Below, one piece after another: positions 9,418-18,885 of a stretch of DNA of 36,990 nucleotides. Origin of the DNA: Runella sp. (lineage in GTDB: Bacteria; Bacteroidota; Bacteroidia; Cytophagales; Spirosomataceae); NCBI GenBank assembly GCA_023254175.1, contig JALQYJ010000139.1, positions 1 through 36,990 on the forward strand, in the 5' to 3' direction. Position 1 is the first letter of the stretch, and each line of letters starts with the position of its first letter. A program made the position numbers and the translations under genes. The notes below the pieces were generated by a model. That model was not told the DNA's origin. It did not search any database and saw only the letters and a list, made by a program, of their open reading frames with translations.

Positions 9418-9449
9418 TAAAATTAAAGACAACGAATAAGGAAGTCAAC
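9418..9449 (-). promoter_or_regulatory. Possible Bacteroidota-type promoter for the GGT-like gene
   Basis: On the minus strand GTTG (9449-9446) is followed after 20 bases by TAATTTTA (9425-9418), close to the TTG / TAnnTTTG consensus. Transcription would begin near 9410, about 25 bases before ATG 9385, supporting that start. The -7 element lacks the final G. Confidence 0.4.
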
Positions 9450-9502
9450 GAAACTGCCTTTTTTACGACAAGAAGGTGTTTTTCAGCGAGGCGAATCTCA
9501 AT

Positions 9503-10189
9503 TTAGTGCGCAAGATAACGCGAAACCGTCGCATCACCGAGGTTTGTTGAAGGCGAAGTAAGCTGAGATAATGCTTCAAAACGATACCCGAGTTGGGCAA
9601 AATGATCCAACATTCGCGGCAAAACGTAGCTCATATTACGCCATGCTTTGAGGCTATCATGCATCACTACAATTGAGCCTGCTTTGGTGTATTTCAACGT
9701 TTTTTCGAGGCAGCGTTCAGCGCTTAAGTACTTTTCAAAATCGCCCGTCAATACATCCCACATAACTATATGATAGTCATTAAGAAGCGGGTAAGCTTGA
9801 CTAAGTTTAATCCGACCATAAGGTGGACGAAACAAGGTTGTCTCAACGGGTAAGATTTCATTGCACTGCTTAACATTATTGAGGTAAGTTCTATCATCTG
9901 TATTCCAGCCCTTCAAATGGTTAAAAGTATGATTACCGATGCTATGACCTTTGGCAAGCATTTGGATAAATACATCGGGGTACTTTCGAACGTTGTCGCC
10001 AATGCAGAAAAAAGTAGCTTTGGCCAAATACGTATCCAATTGTTCCAACACCCACTCTGTTACGTCTGGAATAGGTCCATCGTCGAACGTTAAATAAATC
10101 ACTGGCTCTTCCGTCGGGATTTCCCATACAAACGGTGAATAAAATGATTTAAGGATTCGTGGCGACTTATGAACAAACAATGGAATCAT
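9503..10189 (-). CDS. Polysaccharide deacetylase, NodB domain
   Basis: A 228-residue carbohydrate esterase family 4 protein. The five usual motifs are all visible: TFDDGP with D36 and D37, GNHTFNH with metal ligands H86 and H90, RPPYG at 120-124, WDVLTGD near 143, and VMHDS with the catalytic His at 176. CE4 enzymes remove N- or O-acetyl groups from chitooligosaccharide, PNAG, xylan or peptidoglycan. No signal peptide is evident, though the N-terminus (IPLFVHKSPRILKSF) could be a weak anchor. It follows a membrane glycosyltransferase by 87 bases on the same strand, suggesting that it modifies the glycan that enzyme makes. Confidence 0.93.
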   Translation of the reverse strand: MIPLFVHKSPRILKSFYSPFVWEIPTEEPVIYLTFDDGPIPDVTEWVLEQLDTYLAKATFFCIGDNVRKYPDVFIQMLAKGHSIGNHTFNHLKGWNTDDRTYLNNVKQCNEILPVETTLFRPPYGRIKLSQAYPLLNDYHIVMWDVLTGDFEKYLSAERCLEKTLKYTKAGSIVVMHDSLKAWRNMSYVLPRMLDHFAQLGYRFEALSQLTSPSTNLGDATVSRYLAH

Positions 10190-10276
10190 AGCTGTTGATG
10201 ATGTTGGTAAGACGCGTTAGTAATGATAAAACGATTGGTTGCAATCTACTGGCATAACTAATAGTCTGGCGAGGAG

Positions 10277-11428
10277 TTATTTCAAACTTCTACCCTTCCA
10301 CACATAGCCTTTTCGTTGCGCCCCTATTCCAAAAAATAGCACATAGATAGGGTAAAAAAATTGAACAACGGGGATGTATTTCGCCCATTTTTCTCTACCC
10401 AAAAATCTGATAATCAAACGTAAAAACAAAAATTCAGGCACATATTTTAACAATAGAATTGTACAAAACTCCCAAGGCACTACTTTTTCGCGGAATGGTA
10501 CAATTAATACGACGAGTGTCAATAAGTTGACTAAAAATACCCCAAACGCCACTACCATTGTCGCAGGACGTTTATTGACGGCCCATTTACTGGCCCAGCG
10601 AACGCGTTGGTAGTAAAAGCCTCGCCACGAATCTTGCGCGTGCGTTGAGACAATTGCGGCTTTATTTTTTAAAAAATAAAGCTTTTCAACCCCAAAATGT
10701 TTTGCAATTTTTTGAAGTAAAAACTCATCGTCACCCGAGGCAATTTGGTCAACACCTTCAAACCCCCCCACTGCCTCAAAAGCAGCCCGTTCATACGCCA
10801 AATTTGCACCGTTGCACATGGTTGGATACCCCGCTTCGAGCAAACAAGCCCCCGTCCCAATCAGGCTTGAAAATTCGATGGTTTGGGCTATCGCTCCTCC
10901 CCTCCTTAAAACGCTACTAGCTACTGTGTTCAAAAACGTTACTGGACCACTAATTAATTTTGCCCCTGTCTCTAAGTACGTTTGAGCAAAGATTTCCAAC
11001 CATCTTTCCCCTACTCTACAGTCTCCGTCGATTGTGATAATCAACTGCCCATGGACTCGCTTGAGGGCTTCTGTTATCGCCCTTTTTTTAGGAGAACTTG
11101 CAGCGACATCAGTCAGCGACACCAAGTTCAGCGACATCGTTTTTTTCTGAATGTACCCATTTACAATTTCTGTTGTTTTGTCGGTAGAGGCATCGTCCAT
11201 TACCCACACTTCAAAAAAACGACGGTCTAAGGTTTGCTTTTCGAGGTCATTTAACAGTACGCCAATGTGTTCGGCTTCGTTGCGAACGGGGATAATGATT
11301 GACAATTTAAGGTCTGATGGCAAAAAAACGTGTTTCAAAGGCCGCACGGGAATTTGACACCATTTCCAACACAACCAGCTACAAGCCAAGGCGTACAGTC
11401 CAAAAATTCCACTAAAAACTAACAACAT
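10277..11428 (-). CDS. Membrane-bound family 2 glycosyltransferase
   Basis: The 383-residue protein has one N-terminal helix (about 1-20), a GT-A domain with SIIIPVRNEAEHI, WVMDDASTDKT, a TIDGDCR donor/metal motif, a SGDDEFLL region and the processive-type QRVRW motif, then two to three C-terminal helices. This layout matches enzymes such as NodC, IcaA and other polymer or lipid glycosyltransferases. The order Lrp regulator - this gene - CE4 deacetylase, all on the minus strand, resembles synthase/deacetylase pairs that build deacetylated amino-sugar polymers or lipid glycans. The exact product is inferred. The start codon lies only three bases after the regulator's stop codon. Confidence 0.9.
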   Translation of the reverse strand: MLLVFSGIFGLYALACSWLCWKWCQIPVRPLKHVFLPSDLKLSIIIPVRNEAEHIGVLLNDLEKQTLDRRFFEVWVMDDASTDKTTEIVNGYIQKKTMSLNLVSLTDVAASSPKKRAITEALKRVHGQLIITIDGDCRVGERWLEIFAQTYLETGAKLISGPVTFLNTVASSVLRRGGAIAQTIEFSSLIGTGACLLEAGYPTMCNGANLAYERAAFEAVGGFEGVDQIASGDDEFLLQKIAKHFGVEKLYFLKNKAAIVSTHAQDSWRGFYYQRVRWASKWAVNKRPATMVVAFGVFLVNLLTLVVLIVPFREKVVPWEFCTILLLKYVPEFLFLRLIIRFLGREKWAKYIPVVQFFYPIYVLFFGIGAQRKGYVWKGRSLK

Positions 11429-11431
11429 ATT

Positions 11432-11893
11432 TTATACTTTAAGGGCGGTTTCGTGTTTGATTTCGCTCATCACAAAAATACTGTGGGTGTTACCGATACT
11501 ATCTAATGCGCCTAACTTTTCCATCAAAAACCGCTGATATTCAGGCATATCATTTACCACTACTTTGAGCATAAAATCATATTCTCCCGAAATGTTATAA
11601 CATTCCATCACTTCTTCAAAGGTCATTACTGCCGACACAAACTTCTCGCCGTTGGCGCGGCTGTGTTCTTTAAGGGAAACGTTGCAGAAAGCAATCAGAT
11701 TACGTCCTATTTTCTCGCGGTTAACAATCGCAACGTACTTTTTAATGATTCCCTCTTTTTCCAATTTCCGTACTCGCTCATAGACGGGCGTATAGGAAAG
11801 ATTGAGTTGAGTCGCCAATTCTTTGGTCGTTAAGAGCGCATTTTGTTGGAGATAGCGTAAAAGCCCACGGTCGGTAGTATCAAGTTTGAGCAT
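11432..11893 (-). CDS. Lrp/AsnC-family transcriptional regulator
   Basis: A 153-residue protein of normal family length. Residues 1-60 form the winged helix-turn-helix (LLTTKELATQLNLSYTPVYERV as recognition region). The rest is the RAM ligand-binding domain with the typical pattern of YNISGEYDFMLKVVV and a closing MSEIKHETAL. Lrp/AsnC regulators bind amino acids and control metabolism or their own genes. This one precedes the glycosyltransferase with a gap of three bases, so both are likely transcribed together; whether it controls glycan synthesis is unknown. Its promoter should lie in 11894-12060. Confidence 0.95.
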   Translation of the reverse strand: MLKLDTTDRGLLRYLQQNALLTTKELATQLNLSYTPVYERVRKLEKEGIIKKYVAIVNREKIGRNLIAFCNVSLKEHSRANGEKFVSAVMTFEEVMECYNISGEYDFMLKVVVNDMPEYQRFLMEKLGALDSIGNTHSIFVMSEIKHETALKV

Positions 11894-12069
11894 TGTTGTA
11901 TTTTATATTGAAATTGAGGTTAGACATTTTATCTATTTCTTGCAGAATGACTTCCGAAAAATCGGGTATTTTATAGGTATTATAGGTTTAAAAGTATAAA
12001 ATAAATCTATTTTCAAAGATTAATTGACAATAATCGTCTAAATAATCGAAAATTCTTTCTGAATTACGT

Positions 12070-12077
12070 TAATTTTG
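12070..12077 (+). promoter_or_regulatory. Candidate -7 promoter element TAATTTTG
   Basis: TAATTTTG is a perfect match to the Bacteroidota -7 consensus TAnnTTTG, but there is no TTTG 19-21 bases upstream. It would drive the toxin-antitoxin remnant and possibly metH, because no terminator is visible between them. Confidence 0.4.
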
Positions 12078-12175
12078 TACAATCCTAAGATGTCTATTTT
12101 TCCGAACAAACGCCTCCTTCAAAGCGAACGTGCCAAGAGGAAAGTATGTTTTTGACCTAATAAACATTGACAACT

Positions 12176-12376
12176 ATGACTGTGTCTCGAAAACCTTTGT
12201 CGAATGTTCCGTTAGAACTATTAAAAATTTACTCGGCTGATATTTTAGACAACGACCTGTTGGAGTTAAAACGGATTTTAGCCCAGTATTTCGCAAAAAA
12301 AGCGATTGCCAACGCGGCTAACGTATGGAAGGAAAAAGGGTTAACAGATACTATACAGGTCATTCAAGCCCTTTGA
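12176..12376 (+). CDS. Antitoxin-like protein of a PIN toxin module
   Basis: A 66-residue protein from ATG 12176 (TTG 12167 would add three residues). The core LELLKIYSADI and LKRILAQYFAKKAIANAAN, followed by VWKEKGLT, resembles small helical proteins encoded just before PIN-domain toxins in Bacteroidota. It is judged so mainly because a PIN fragment starts 12 bases downstream. If translated it would be a small cytosolic DNA- or toxin-binding protein. Its last residues (DTIQVIQAL) differ from what I expect of the family, so the deletion that damaged the toxin may have reached its end. Confidence 0.6.
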   Translation: MTVSRKPLSNVPLELLKIYSADILDNDLLELKRILAQYFAKKAIANAANVWKEKGLTDTIQVIQAL

Positions 12377-12388
12377 GAGTTACCTAAT

Positions 12389-12586
12389 ATGAAACCTGTG
12401 CATATTCATTATCAATTCAACTTAATTTACTCTGACCCCGACGACACCAAATTTGTTGACTGTACCATCGCATCAAATGCAGATTATCTAGTCTCTAACG
12501 ATAAGCATTTGAATATTCTAAAAAAGATTCCATTTCCGAAAATAATATTGTATTTAAAAAGCTTTTTGCTTTTCGAACATAAGTAA
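12389..12586 (+). pseudogene. Truncated PIN-domain toxin, C-terminal part only
   Basis: The 65-codon frame encodes YQFNLIYSDPDDTKFVDCTI then ASNADYLVSNDKHL, the conserved second half of PIN-family toxins (putative toxin component, about 135-140 residues). It carries the late acidic residues of the active site. The first 75-85 residues, including the early VxDTN acidic motif, are absent, so the nuclease cannot be functional. The preceding antitoxin frame is open, consistent with a module inactivated by an internal deletion. Confidence 0.75.
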
Positions 12587-12621
12587 TTGTAAACCGACAT
12601 TTTGGACAATAACCAGTTATA

Positions 12622-15600
12622 ATGCAACAACCACCTATCCAAGAAATACTCAAATCGCGAATCCTTGTGCTTGATGGCGCGATGGGTTCGATGATTCAGC
12701 GTTATAAATTGACGGATGCCGATTACCGTGGCGAACGTTTCAAAGATTTCCCACACGAGGTCAAAGGCAACAACGATTTGTTGTCGTTGACCCGCCCCGA
12801 CATTATCAGCGAAATCCACGAGGCTTACCTCGAAGCAGGTGCCGACATCATCGAAACCAATACCTTCAGTGGGACGACCATCGCCATGGCCGACTATCAC
12901 ATGGAAGACTTGGTGTATGAGCTAAATTACGAATCGGCCCGTTTGGCACGGGAAGCTTGTGATAAATACACAGCCATGAATCCGGATAAGCCTCGTTTTG
13001 TGGCAGGTTCCATTGGCCCCACCAACCGTACGGCCTCGCTCTCTCCCGATGTCAATGACCCTGGTTATCGTGCTGTAACGTTTGATGACTTAGTGAATGC
13101 CTACTACGAACAAGTTCAAGCTCTTGCCGACGGAGGTTCTGATATCTTTTTGGTCGAAACCATTTTTGATACACTCAATGCTAAAGCAGCACTTTATGCG
13201 ATTGATTTGTTTATAAACCAAAAGCCCCCCGCTCCCCAATGGGGGGAGAATCGTTGTGATAGGAATAAGTTTCCAATCATAGATGGTTTAGTTTGGAAAT
13301 ATATTAACTCCCCTGGGTCTGCCAAAGCGGGTCGAGGGGTCGCTCCTATCATGGTATCAGGTACGATTACGGATGCTTCGGGAAGAACCTTGTCGGGACA
13401 AACGACGGAAGCGTTTTTGACGTCGGTTTCGCACATGCCTTTGCTTTCGATTGGGCTCAACTGTGCGTTAGGAGCCGATTTGATGCGTCCGTATGTACAA
13501 ACTTTGGCCAACCAAGCTCCTTTCTTTACTTCGGCTCACCCCAACGCAGGTTTGCCCAACGAAATGGGCGAATACGACCAATCACCTGCCGAAATGGCAA
13601 AGATTATCGAAGGATTTTTGAAAGATAATTTTATTAATATCATTGGAGGATGCTGCGGAACAACGCCACCGCACATCAAGGCCATTGCTGAAGTTGCCGC
13701 CAAATATGCCCCCCGAGATTTACCCGAAAACGATCATGTTCAGAAACTTTCAGGGCTTGAACCCCTCAAAATCACGAAAGAAACCAATTTCGTAAACATC
13801 GGCGAGCGTTGTAACGTAACAGGCTCTAAGAAATTTGCTCGCTTGGTTCGTGAAAGCAAGTACGATGAAGCTATCTCAGTAGCTCGAGAACAAGTCGAAA
13901 CAGGCGCTCAAGTCCTTGACATCAACATGGACGAAGGGATGATTGACGGCGTGCAAGCCATGACCAAATTCTGCAACTTGCTCATGGCCGAACCCGACAT
14001 TGCCCGCGTTCCTTTCATGGTGGATTCGTCCAAATGGGAAGTGATTGAGGCAGGTTTGAAATGTTTACAAGGCAAAGCGATTGTAAACTCTATTTCGTTG
14101 AAAGAAGGCGAAGAGAAGTTTATCGAACAAGCTGAAAAAGTAAAGCGCTACGGGGCTTCGGTAGTGGTAATGGCCTTTGATGAAGTAGGCCAAGCCGACA
14201 ATTACGAGCGTCGTATCGAAATCTGCGAGCGGGCGTATTGGATTTTAGTCAACAAAGTAGGTTTTCCTCCACAAGACATTATTTTCGACCCCAACATCCT
14301 TACGGTGGGTACAGGAATCGAAGAACATAATAACTACGCCGTTGATTTTATCAACGCAACTCGCTGGATAAAAGAACACTTACCGTACGCCAAAGTGAGT
14401 GGTGGGGTTTCCAACGTTTCGTTTTCATTCCGTGGCAATGAACCCGTTCGGGAAGCCATTCACACCGTTTTCTTGTACCATGCCATCAAGGCTGGTATGG
14501 ACATGGGGATTGTGAACGCAGGTCAGTTGGGAGTTTATGACGACCTACCTAAAGACATGTTGGAGCACTGCGAAGACCTAATTCTTAACCGCCGCCCTGA
14601 CGCAACGGAACGCATGTTGGCTTTTGCCGAAACCGTAAAATCGAAAGGAAAAGAAGTAGTAGTAGATAATGCTTGGCGCGACCAACCCGTTTCAAAACGT
14701 TTGGAACACGCTCTTATCAAAGGGCTTACTGAATACATCGACGAAGATGTGGAAGAAGCGCGTCAGCAGTCTAGTCGCCCGTTAGATGTGATTGAAGGCC
14801 CTTTGATGGACGGCATGAATGTCGTAGGCGACCTATTTGGGGAAGGGAAAATGTTCCTTCCACAAGTGGTAAAATCGGCTCGAGTAATGAAAAAAGCCGT
14901 GGCGTACTTGACTCCTTACATCGAAGCTGAAAAGGCAGGTGGTGCGGCAGCAGCTGGAAAAATTTTGATGGCAACAGTGAAGGGTGACGTCCACGATATT
15001 GGAAAAAATATTGTGGGTGTAGTACTTGGCTGTAATAACTACGAAATCATCGACCTTGGAGTGATGGTACCGACCGATAAGATTTTAGCGGCCGCCCGAG
15101 AACATAGCGTTGACATTATCGGCCTATCGGGTTTGATTACACCTTCCTTGGACGAAATGGTAGGTGTTGCCAAAGAAATGGAACGCCAAGGTTTTACCAT
15201 TCCGTTGTTAATTGGGGGTGCGACCACCTCACGTATTCACACGGCAGTGAAAATTGACCCGCACTATTCAGGGCCTGTTATTCACGTGTTGGACGCAAGT
15301 CGTGCGGTGCCAGTAGCTGGCAAGTTGACGCAAAACGAAAAAATCTACGCTGATACTTTAGCCGACATCAAGAAAGAATACACCAAACTTCGCGAAGACC
15401 ACGCTAAGCGCCAACAAGCAAAAGAAGCCTTGTCGATTGCGGCCGCAAGAGCCAATAAAACCAAAATTGATTGGGCAGGGTTTGAACCAGTGAAACCAAA
15501 ATTCCTGGGCAATAAGTACTTCTACGATTATCCGTTGGAAGAGATTGCAAAGTACATTGACTGGACGCCATTTTTCCAAACGTGGCAATTACACGGAAAA

Positions 15601-16479
15601 TATCCAACGATATTTAACGATGCCACCGTCGGAACTGAAGCGAAAAAACTGTACGAGGATGCCAATGCCATGTTGGCCAACATCATCAAAAATAAATCCC
15701 TCAAAGCCAATGCCGTCATTGGTTTTTATCCTGCCAATTCGGTGGGAGATGACATCGTTTTGCACGAATTTGAAGAGGCTGAAGTAAGTTTTGCAGGCCA
15801 AGGACAAGCAAAACGGAATGAATACCGAGTAGTAACTACCGAAAATGGCCTGGCAACTGAGCAACTTACAACGCTTCATCATTTACGTCAGCAAAATCAA
15901 AAAGCGGCCAATTTGCCAAACCTCTGTCTAAGTGATTTTATAGCACCCACAAGTGTAAACAAAACGGACTATATCGGAGCTTTTGCCGTAACGACTGGAA
16001 TTGGAATTGAGGCATTGTTGGAAAAATACGAAGCCGACCACGACGACTATAACAGCATTATGCTCAAGGCCATCGCCGACCGTTTGGCCGAAGCCTTCAC
16101 GGAATTGATGCACGAACGCGTTCGGAAAACGTTTTGGGGATATGCTTCGGATGAATCGTTGAGCAACGAAGAATTAATTGCCGAAAAATACCAAGGAATT
16201 CGGCCAGCACCAGGATACCCTGCCTGCCCCGACCATACCGAGAAGCGCACGATGTTTGATTTATTGGATGCGGAAGCACAAGTAGGTATTCATTTAACTG
16301 AAAGCTTTGCCATGTACCCTGCGAGTTCGGTCAGTGGCTGGTACTTTGCGCATCCCGACAGTAAATATTTTGCCCTCGGAAAAATCGCCAAAGACCAAGT
16401 AGAAGACTATTCCAGCCGCAAGGAAATGCCACTTGATGTGACTGAAAAATGGCTAGCGCCAGTGTTAAATTACGATTAG
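12622..16479 (+). CDS. metH: Cobalamin-dependent methionine synthase with an extra in-frame segment
   Basis: This 1285-residue enzyme transfers a methyl group from 5-methyltetrahydrofolate to homocysteine through B12. Domain order is complete. The homocysteine domain has zinc ligands C281, C344 and C345. The pterin-binding domain begins near [16 protein letters not shown], and the B12 cap and Rossmann domains carry DVHDIGKN with the cobalt ligand H791. The activation domain closes with [20 protein letters not shown]. In E. coli the equivalent residues are C247, C310, C311 and H759, so everything after about residue 199 is shifted by 32-34 positions. The shift comes from an insertion at 13221-13344. 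The rest of the frame is intact. No cobalamin or SAM riboswitch is seen upstream. A rho-independent terminator follows. Confidence 0.97.
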   Translation: MQQPPIQEILKSRILVLDGAMGSMIQRYKLTDADYRGERFKDFPHEVKGNNDLLSLTRPDIISEIHEAYLEAGADIIETNTFSGTTIAMADYHMEDLVYELNYESARLAREACDKYTAMNPDKPRFVAGSIGPTNRTASLSPDVNDPGYRAVTFDDLVNAYYEQVQALADGGSDIFLVETIFDTLNAKAALYAIDLFINQKPPAPQWGENRCDRNKFPIIDGLVWKYINSPGSAKAGRGVAPIMVSGTITDASGRTLSGQTTEAFLTSVSHMPLLSIGLNCALGADLMRPYVQTLANQAPFFTSAHPNAGLPNEMGEYDQSPAEMAKIIEGFLKDNFINIIGGCCGTTPPHIKAIAEVAAKYAPRDLPENDHVQKLSGLEPLKITKETNFVNIGERCNVTGSKKFARLVRESKYDEAISVAREQVETGAQVLDINMDEGMIDGVQAMTKFCNLLMAEPDIARVPFMVDSSKWEVIEAGLKCLQGKAIVNSISLKEGEEKFIEQAEKVKRYGASVVVMAFDEVGQADNYERRIEICERAYWILVNKVGFPPQDIIFDPNILTVGTGIEEHNNYAVDFINATRWIKEHLPYAKVSGGVSNVSFSFRGNEPVREAIHTVFLYHAIKAGMDMGIVNAGQLGVYDDLPKDMLEHCEDLILNRRPDATERMLAFAETVKSKGKEVVVDNAWRDQPVSKRLEHALIKGLTEYIDEDVEEARQQSSRPLDVIEGPLMDGMNVVGDLFGEGKMFLPQVVKSARVMKKAVAYLTPYIEAEKAGGAAAAGKILMATVKGDVHDIGKNIVGVVLGCNNYEIIDLGVMVPTDKILAAAREHSVDIIGLSGLITPSLDEMVGVAKEMERQGFTIPLLIGGATTSRIHTAVKIDPHYSGPVIHVLDASRAVPVAGKLTQNEKIYADTLADIKKEYTKLREDHAKRQQAKEALSIAAARANKTKIDWAGFEPVKPKFLGNKYFYDYPLEEIAKYIDWTPFFQTWQLHGKYPTIFNDATVGTEAKKLYEDANAMLANIIKNKSLKANAVIGFYPANSVGDDIVLHEFEEAEVSFAGQGQAKRNEYRVVTTENGLATEQLTTLHHLRQQNQKAANLPNLCLSDFIAPTSVNKTDYIGAFAVTTGIGIEALLEKYEADHDDYNSIMLKAIADRLAEAFTELMHERVRKTFWGYASDESLSNEELIAEKYQGIRPAPGYPACPDHTEKRTMFDLLDAEAQVGIHLTESFAMYPASSVSGWYFAHPDSKYFALGKIAKDQVEDYSSRKEMPLDVTEKWLAPVLNYD
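13221..13344. repeat. GC-rich palindromic repeat element inserted in frame in metH
   Basis: The segment lies between AIDLFINQ and APIMVSGT, where other MetH proteins have only a short linker. It contains three nested palindromes: CTCCCC (13232-13237) with GGGGAG (13243-13248); TTTCCAA (13270-13276) with TTGGAAA (13293-13299); and CCCC (13310-13313) with GGGG (13336-13339). The outer ends are imperfect inverted repeats, AGCCCCCC at 13223-13230 against the complement of GGGGTCGCT at 13336-13344. Its composition (runs of C and G around an AT-rich centre) is unlike the surrounding gene. It adds about 41 codons with no stop. No second copy is in this window. Confidence 0.75.
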
Positions 16480-16491
16480 TCTAGTATTCGT

Positions 16492-16524
16492 GGGTCGGGG
16501 TATCTACGTCCCGACTCTTTTTTT
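16492..16524 (+). terminator. Rho-independent terminator after metH
   Basis: GTCGGG (16494-16499) pairs with CCCGAC (16510-16515), followed by TCTTTTTTT. It starts 13 bases after the metH stop codon. Confidence 0.85.
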
Positions 16525-16737
16525 ACTTATATAAACGGCTTTGTTGAATCGCAGTAGTAAAGCATCTGTACCTGTATAAAAAGCACTGGAATGATGAACT
16601 CTGAAATTACAGAACCTCCAAAGTTGCTGCTTTATGGCCTCCAGTACTATGCTAAAATTACACCACTTCTTTAGCCAAGCCGATAACCCAATTCCCCAAA
16701 AAAGGTTAAGAAGCCACAACGAAAGAGGTCCTAACAT
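16504..16737 (-). CDS. Unrecognised 77-residue open frame, doubtful
   Basis: The frame starts eight bases after the stop of the VWA gene and ends inside the metH terminator. It has a hydrophobic first segment (LSLWLLNLFWGIGLSAWL) and many aromatic and cysteine residues, with no family I recognise. It could be a small membrane protein at the end of the MoxR-VWA operon, a remnant, or chance. No ribosome-binding site helps decide. Confidence 0.2.
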   Translation of the reverse strand: MLGPLSLWLLNLFWGIGLSAWLKKWCNFSIVLEAIKQQLWRFCNFRVHHSSAFYTGTDALLLRFNKAVYISKKRVGT

Positions 16738-16745
16738 AATTACTA

Positions 16746-17954
16746 CTATCCGCCAGTTTCAAATTTAATTTTCGGATTTTTCAAACATTTCATGGCTTGA
16801 GTAAGTCCGTTAAGCGTCAGCGGAAACATTCGCTTTTCGGACCATTCACGAATAATACTGATACTATGGGTATATTTCCAGTAATCGGCCACTGAGATGG
16901 GATTTAGCCATACAAAATGAGGGTATTGTTCTTTAAAACGATTCAGCCACGTAATGCCTGCTTCTTCATTATAGTGCTCCACGCTTCCTTTTGGGTGCGT
17001 TATTTCGTAGGAAGCCATGGAAGCGTCACCCACAAAAATCACTTTATAGTCTTTATTATACTTATGTAAAACCTCCAACGTCGGCACTCGGCTCGACCGC
17101 CGACTATTATCCCGCCAAAGCGTTTCGTAAATACAATTGTGGAAATAAAAACACTCGATGTGCTTAAACTGATACTTGGCCGCCGAAAACAACTGCGAAC
17201 ACAACTCGATATGGTCGTCCATCGAGCCACCTACATCGAGCAACAATAGCACCTTTATGTTGTTTTTTCGCGACGGGTGCAGATGAATATCTAAAATGCC
17301 ACCGTTTCGGCTTGTACCTTCGATAGTGGCGTTCATGTCAAGTTCTTCGTCAGCTCCCTCCCGCGTTAGAATGCGTAACCGTCGAAGCGCCATTTTCATA
17401 TTTCGAGTATTGAGTTCTATGTCTTCATCGTAGTTTTTATACTCACGCTGTTCCCACACTTTCAGAGCTGTTCGATTTCCAGCCGAAGCGCCTTTTACTC
17501 GAAAACCTTCGGGGTTGTAACCATTATTCCCAAAAGAGGAAGTTCCACCCGAGCCAATCCACGTATTTCCTCCAGAATGGCGTTCGTTTTGCTCATGCAA
17601 TAATTGTTGAAAACGCTCGAAGAGTTTCTCCAAACCGCCCATTTTTTCAATTAATACTTTTTCCTCATCGGTCAATTCTCGTTTGAGTGCGTCTTCAAAC
17701 CAATCGGGCGGCACGTTCACTTCCAACAATTTGGTTTCGACGGTTTCGGCGTTTTTGAAATACTCCGCAAACAGTCGGTCGAACAAATCGTAGTGCATTT
17801 CATTTTTAATCAATGCCGTCCGACTAAGGTAGTAAAACTCTTCCACGCTCATTTGAATGACCTGCTGCTTGAGTCCTTCCAATAAGTTCAAATACTCCCC
17901 TACTGATACAGGAATTGCGTATTTTTTGAGCAATAAAAAAAAATCTAAAAACAT
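16746..17954 (-). CDS. VWA domain protein, CoxE-like
   Basis: A 402-residue cytoplasmic protein. Residues 1-120 are helical, 128-165 are a Gly/Ser/Asn-rich linker, and a VWA-like domain follows with the metal-ion site DVGGSM (D240, S244), then FVGDASM further on. This is the CoxE-like VWA type paired with MoxR AAA+ ATPases. In characterised pairs (CoxD/CoxE, NorQ/NorD and relatives) they remodel metalloenzymes or other complexes. The target here is unknown, as no dehydrogenase gene is adjacent. It lies 44 bases after the ATPase gene on the same strand. Confidence 0.88.
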   Translation of the reverse strand: MFLDFFLLLKKYAIPVSVGEYLNLLEGLKQQVIQMSVEEFYYLSRTALIKNEMHYDLFDRLFAEYFKNAETVETKLLEVNVPPDWFEDALKRELTDEEKVLIEKMGGLEKLFERFQQLLHEQNERHSGGNTWIGSGGTSSFGNNGYNPEGFRVKGASAGNRTALKVWEQREYKNYDEDIELNTRNMKMALRRLRILTREGADEELDMNATIEGTSRNGGILDIHLHPSRKNNIKVLLLLDVGGSMDDHIELCSQLFSAAKYQFKHIECFYFHNCIYETLWRDNSRRSSRVPTLEVLHKYNKDYKVIFVGDASMASYEITHPKGSVEHYNEEAGITWLNRFKEQYPHFVWLNPISVADYWKYTHSISIIREWSEKRMFPLTLNGLTQAMKCLKNPKIKFETGG

Positions 17955-17998
17955 CTTTTTGAGCGACGGAGTAAAAGTTGATAGATCATCAAAAACGC

Positions 17999-18847
17999 TT
18001 AATACGGGCGAAAACCTTTAGAACGTAAGGCCGCGTACAAGTCGTTATCTTGTTCATTTTTGAGCAATGCCCCCAAAAAAGGCGGCACATCAGGCATAGA
18101 CTCAAGGTCTTTGAGGTCATCGGCGGATACTTTTGCCCAAATCAACAGCTTAATCCAATCAATCAATTCGCTAGTAGAGGGTTTCTTTTTGAGCGCTTTC
18201 ACGTCCCGAACGACAAAAAATAGTTTTAACGACCGTTCTAATAACTCTTTATCAAGGTCAGGATAGTGAACATTGACAATTTGTAGCATGGTATCTCGAT
18301 CAGGAAAACGAATAAAATGAAAAAAGCAGCGCCGCAAAAACGCGTCGGGCAACTCCTTTTCGTTGTTGGACGTAATAATAACAATCGGGCGATGTTTTGC
18401 CGCAACGGTTCGGTTGAGTTCATAGCAAAAAAACTCCATGCGGTCGAGTTCTTGAAGTAAATCATTCGGAAACTCAATATCGGCTTTATCGATTTCGTCA
18501 ATCAACAGCACTACCTGTTCTTCCGCTTCAAAGGCTTCCCACAATTTTCCTTTTTTGATATAATTCTCTACGTCATACACCCGCTGATCGCCAAGTTGTG
18601 AATCGCGCAATCGAGAAACGGCATCGTACTCATAAAGACCTTGATGCGCTTGCGTCGTTGATTTGATGTGCCACGTAATGAGTCGTTTTCCCAGTGCTTT
18701 GGCTACTTCATAGGCAAGCATGGTTTTGCCAGTACCAGGTTCGCCCTTGAGCAGCAGCGGTTTTTGCAAACTCACCGAGGCATTCACGGCCACGGCCAAC
18801 TCACGCGTTGCAACGTACTTTTCGGTTCCTTCAAATTGAGGCGTCAT
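17999..18847 (-). CDS. MoxR-family AAA+ ATPase
   Basis: A 282-residue single-domain ATPase. Walker A is GEPGTGKT at 35-42 and Walker B is VVLLIDEID at 112-120. A sensor-1-like region (IVIITSNNEKELPDAFLRRC) with its arginine finger follows. It shows the short MoxR architecture with a helical C-terminal lid. ATP hydrolysis would drive remodelling of a client presented by the VWA partner encoded next. It starts 38 bases before the remains of an OLD-type gene on the same strand, so its promoter may now lie inside that wreck. Confidence 0.93.
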   Translation of the reverse strand: MTPQFEGTEKYVATRELAVAVNASVSLQKPLLLKGEPGTGKTMLAYEVAKALGKRLITWHIKSTTQAHQGLYEYDAVSRLRDSQLGDQRVYDVENYIKKGKLWEAFEAEEQVVLLIDEIDKADIEFPNDLLQELDRMEFFCYELNRTVAAKHRPIVIITSNNEKELPDAFLRRCFFHFIRFPDRDTMLQIVNVHYPDLDKELLERSLKLFFVVRDVKALKKKPSTSELIDWIKLLIWAKVSADDLKDLESMPDVPPFLGALLKNEQDNDLYAALRSKGFRPY

Positions 18848-18885
18848 GTGTGTAGGGATTCCTTTTTCTAAAATTCTTATTACGT

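Noticed and set aside
12090-12158. 21-codon leader peptide frame (MSIFPNKRLLQ...) near the candidate promoter
   Set aside because: No attenuator structure and no regulatory codons; may be a fossil of a gene start but cannot be supported.
11894-12621. Cobalamin or SAM riboswitch in front of metH
   Set aside because: I looked for conserved B12-box and SAM-I/SAM-II sequences and found none; the immediate upstream space is taken by the toxin-antitoxin remnant.
12484-12900. 138-residue frame on the minus strand over metH
   Set aside because: Lies across the PIN remnant and start of metH in a complementary frame; no family resemblance.
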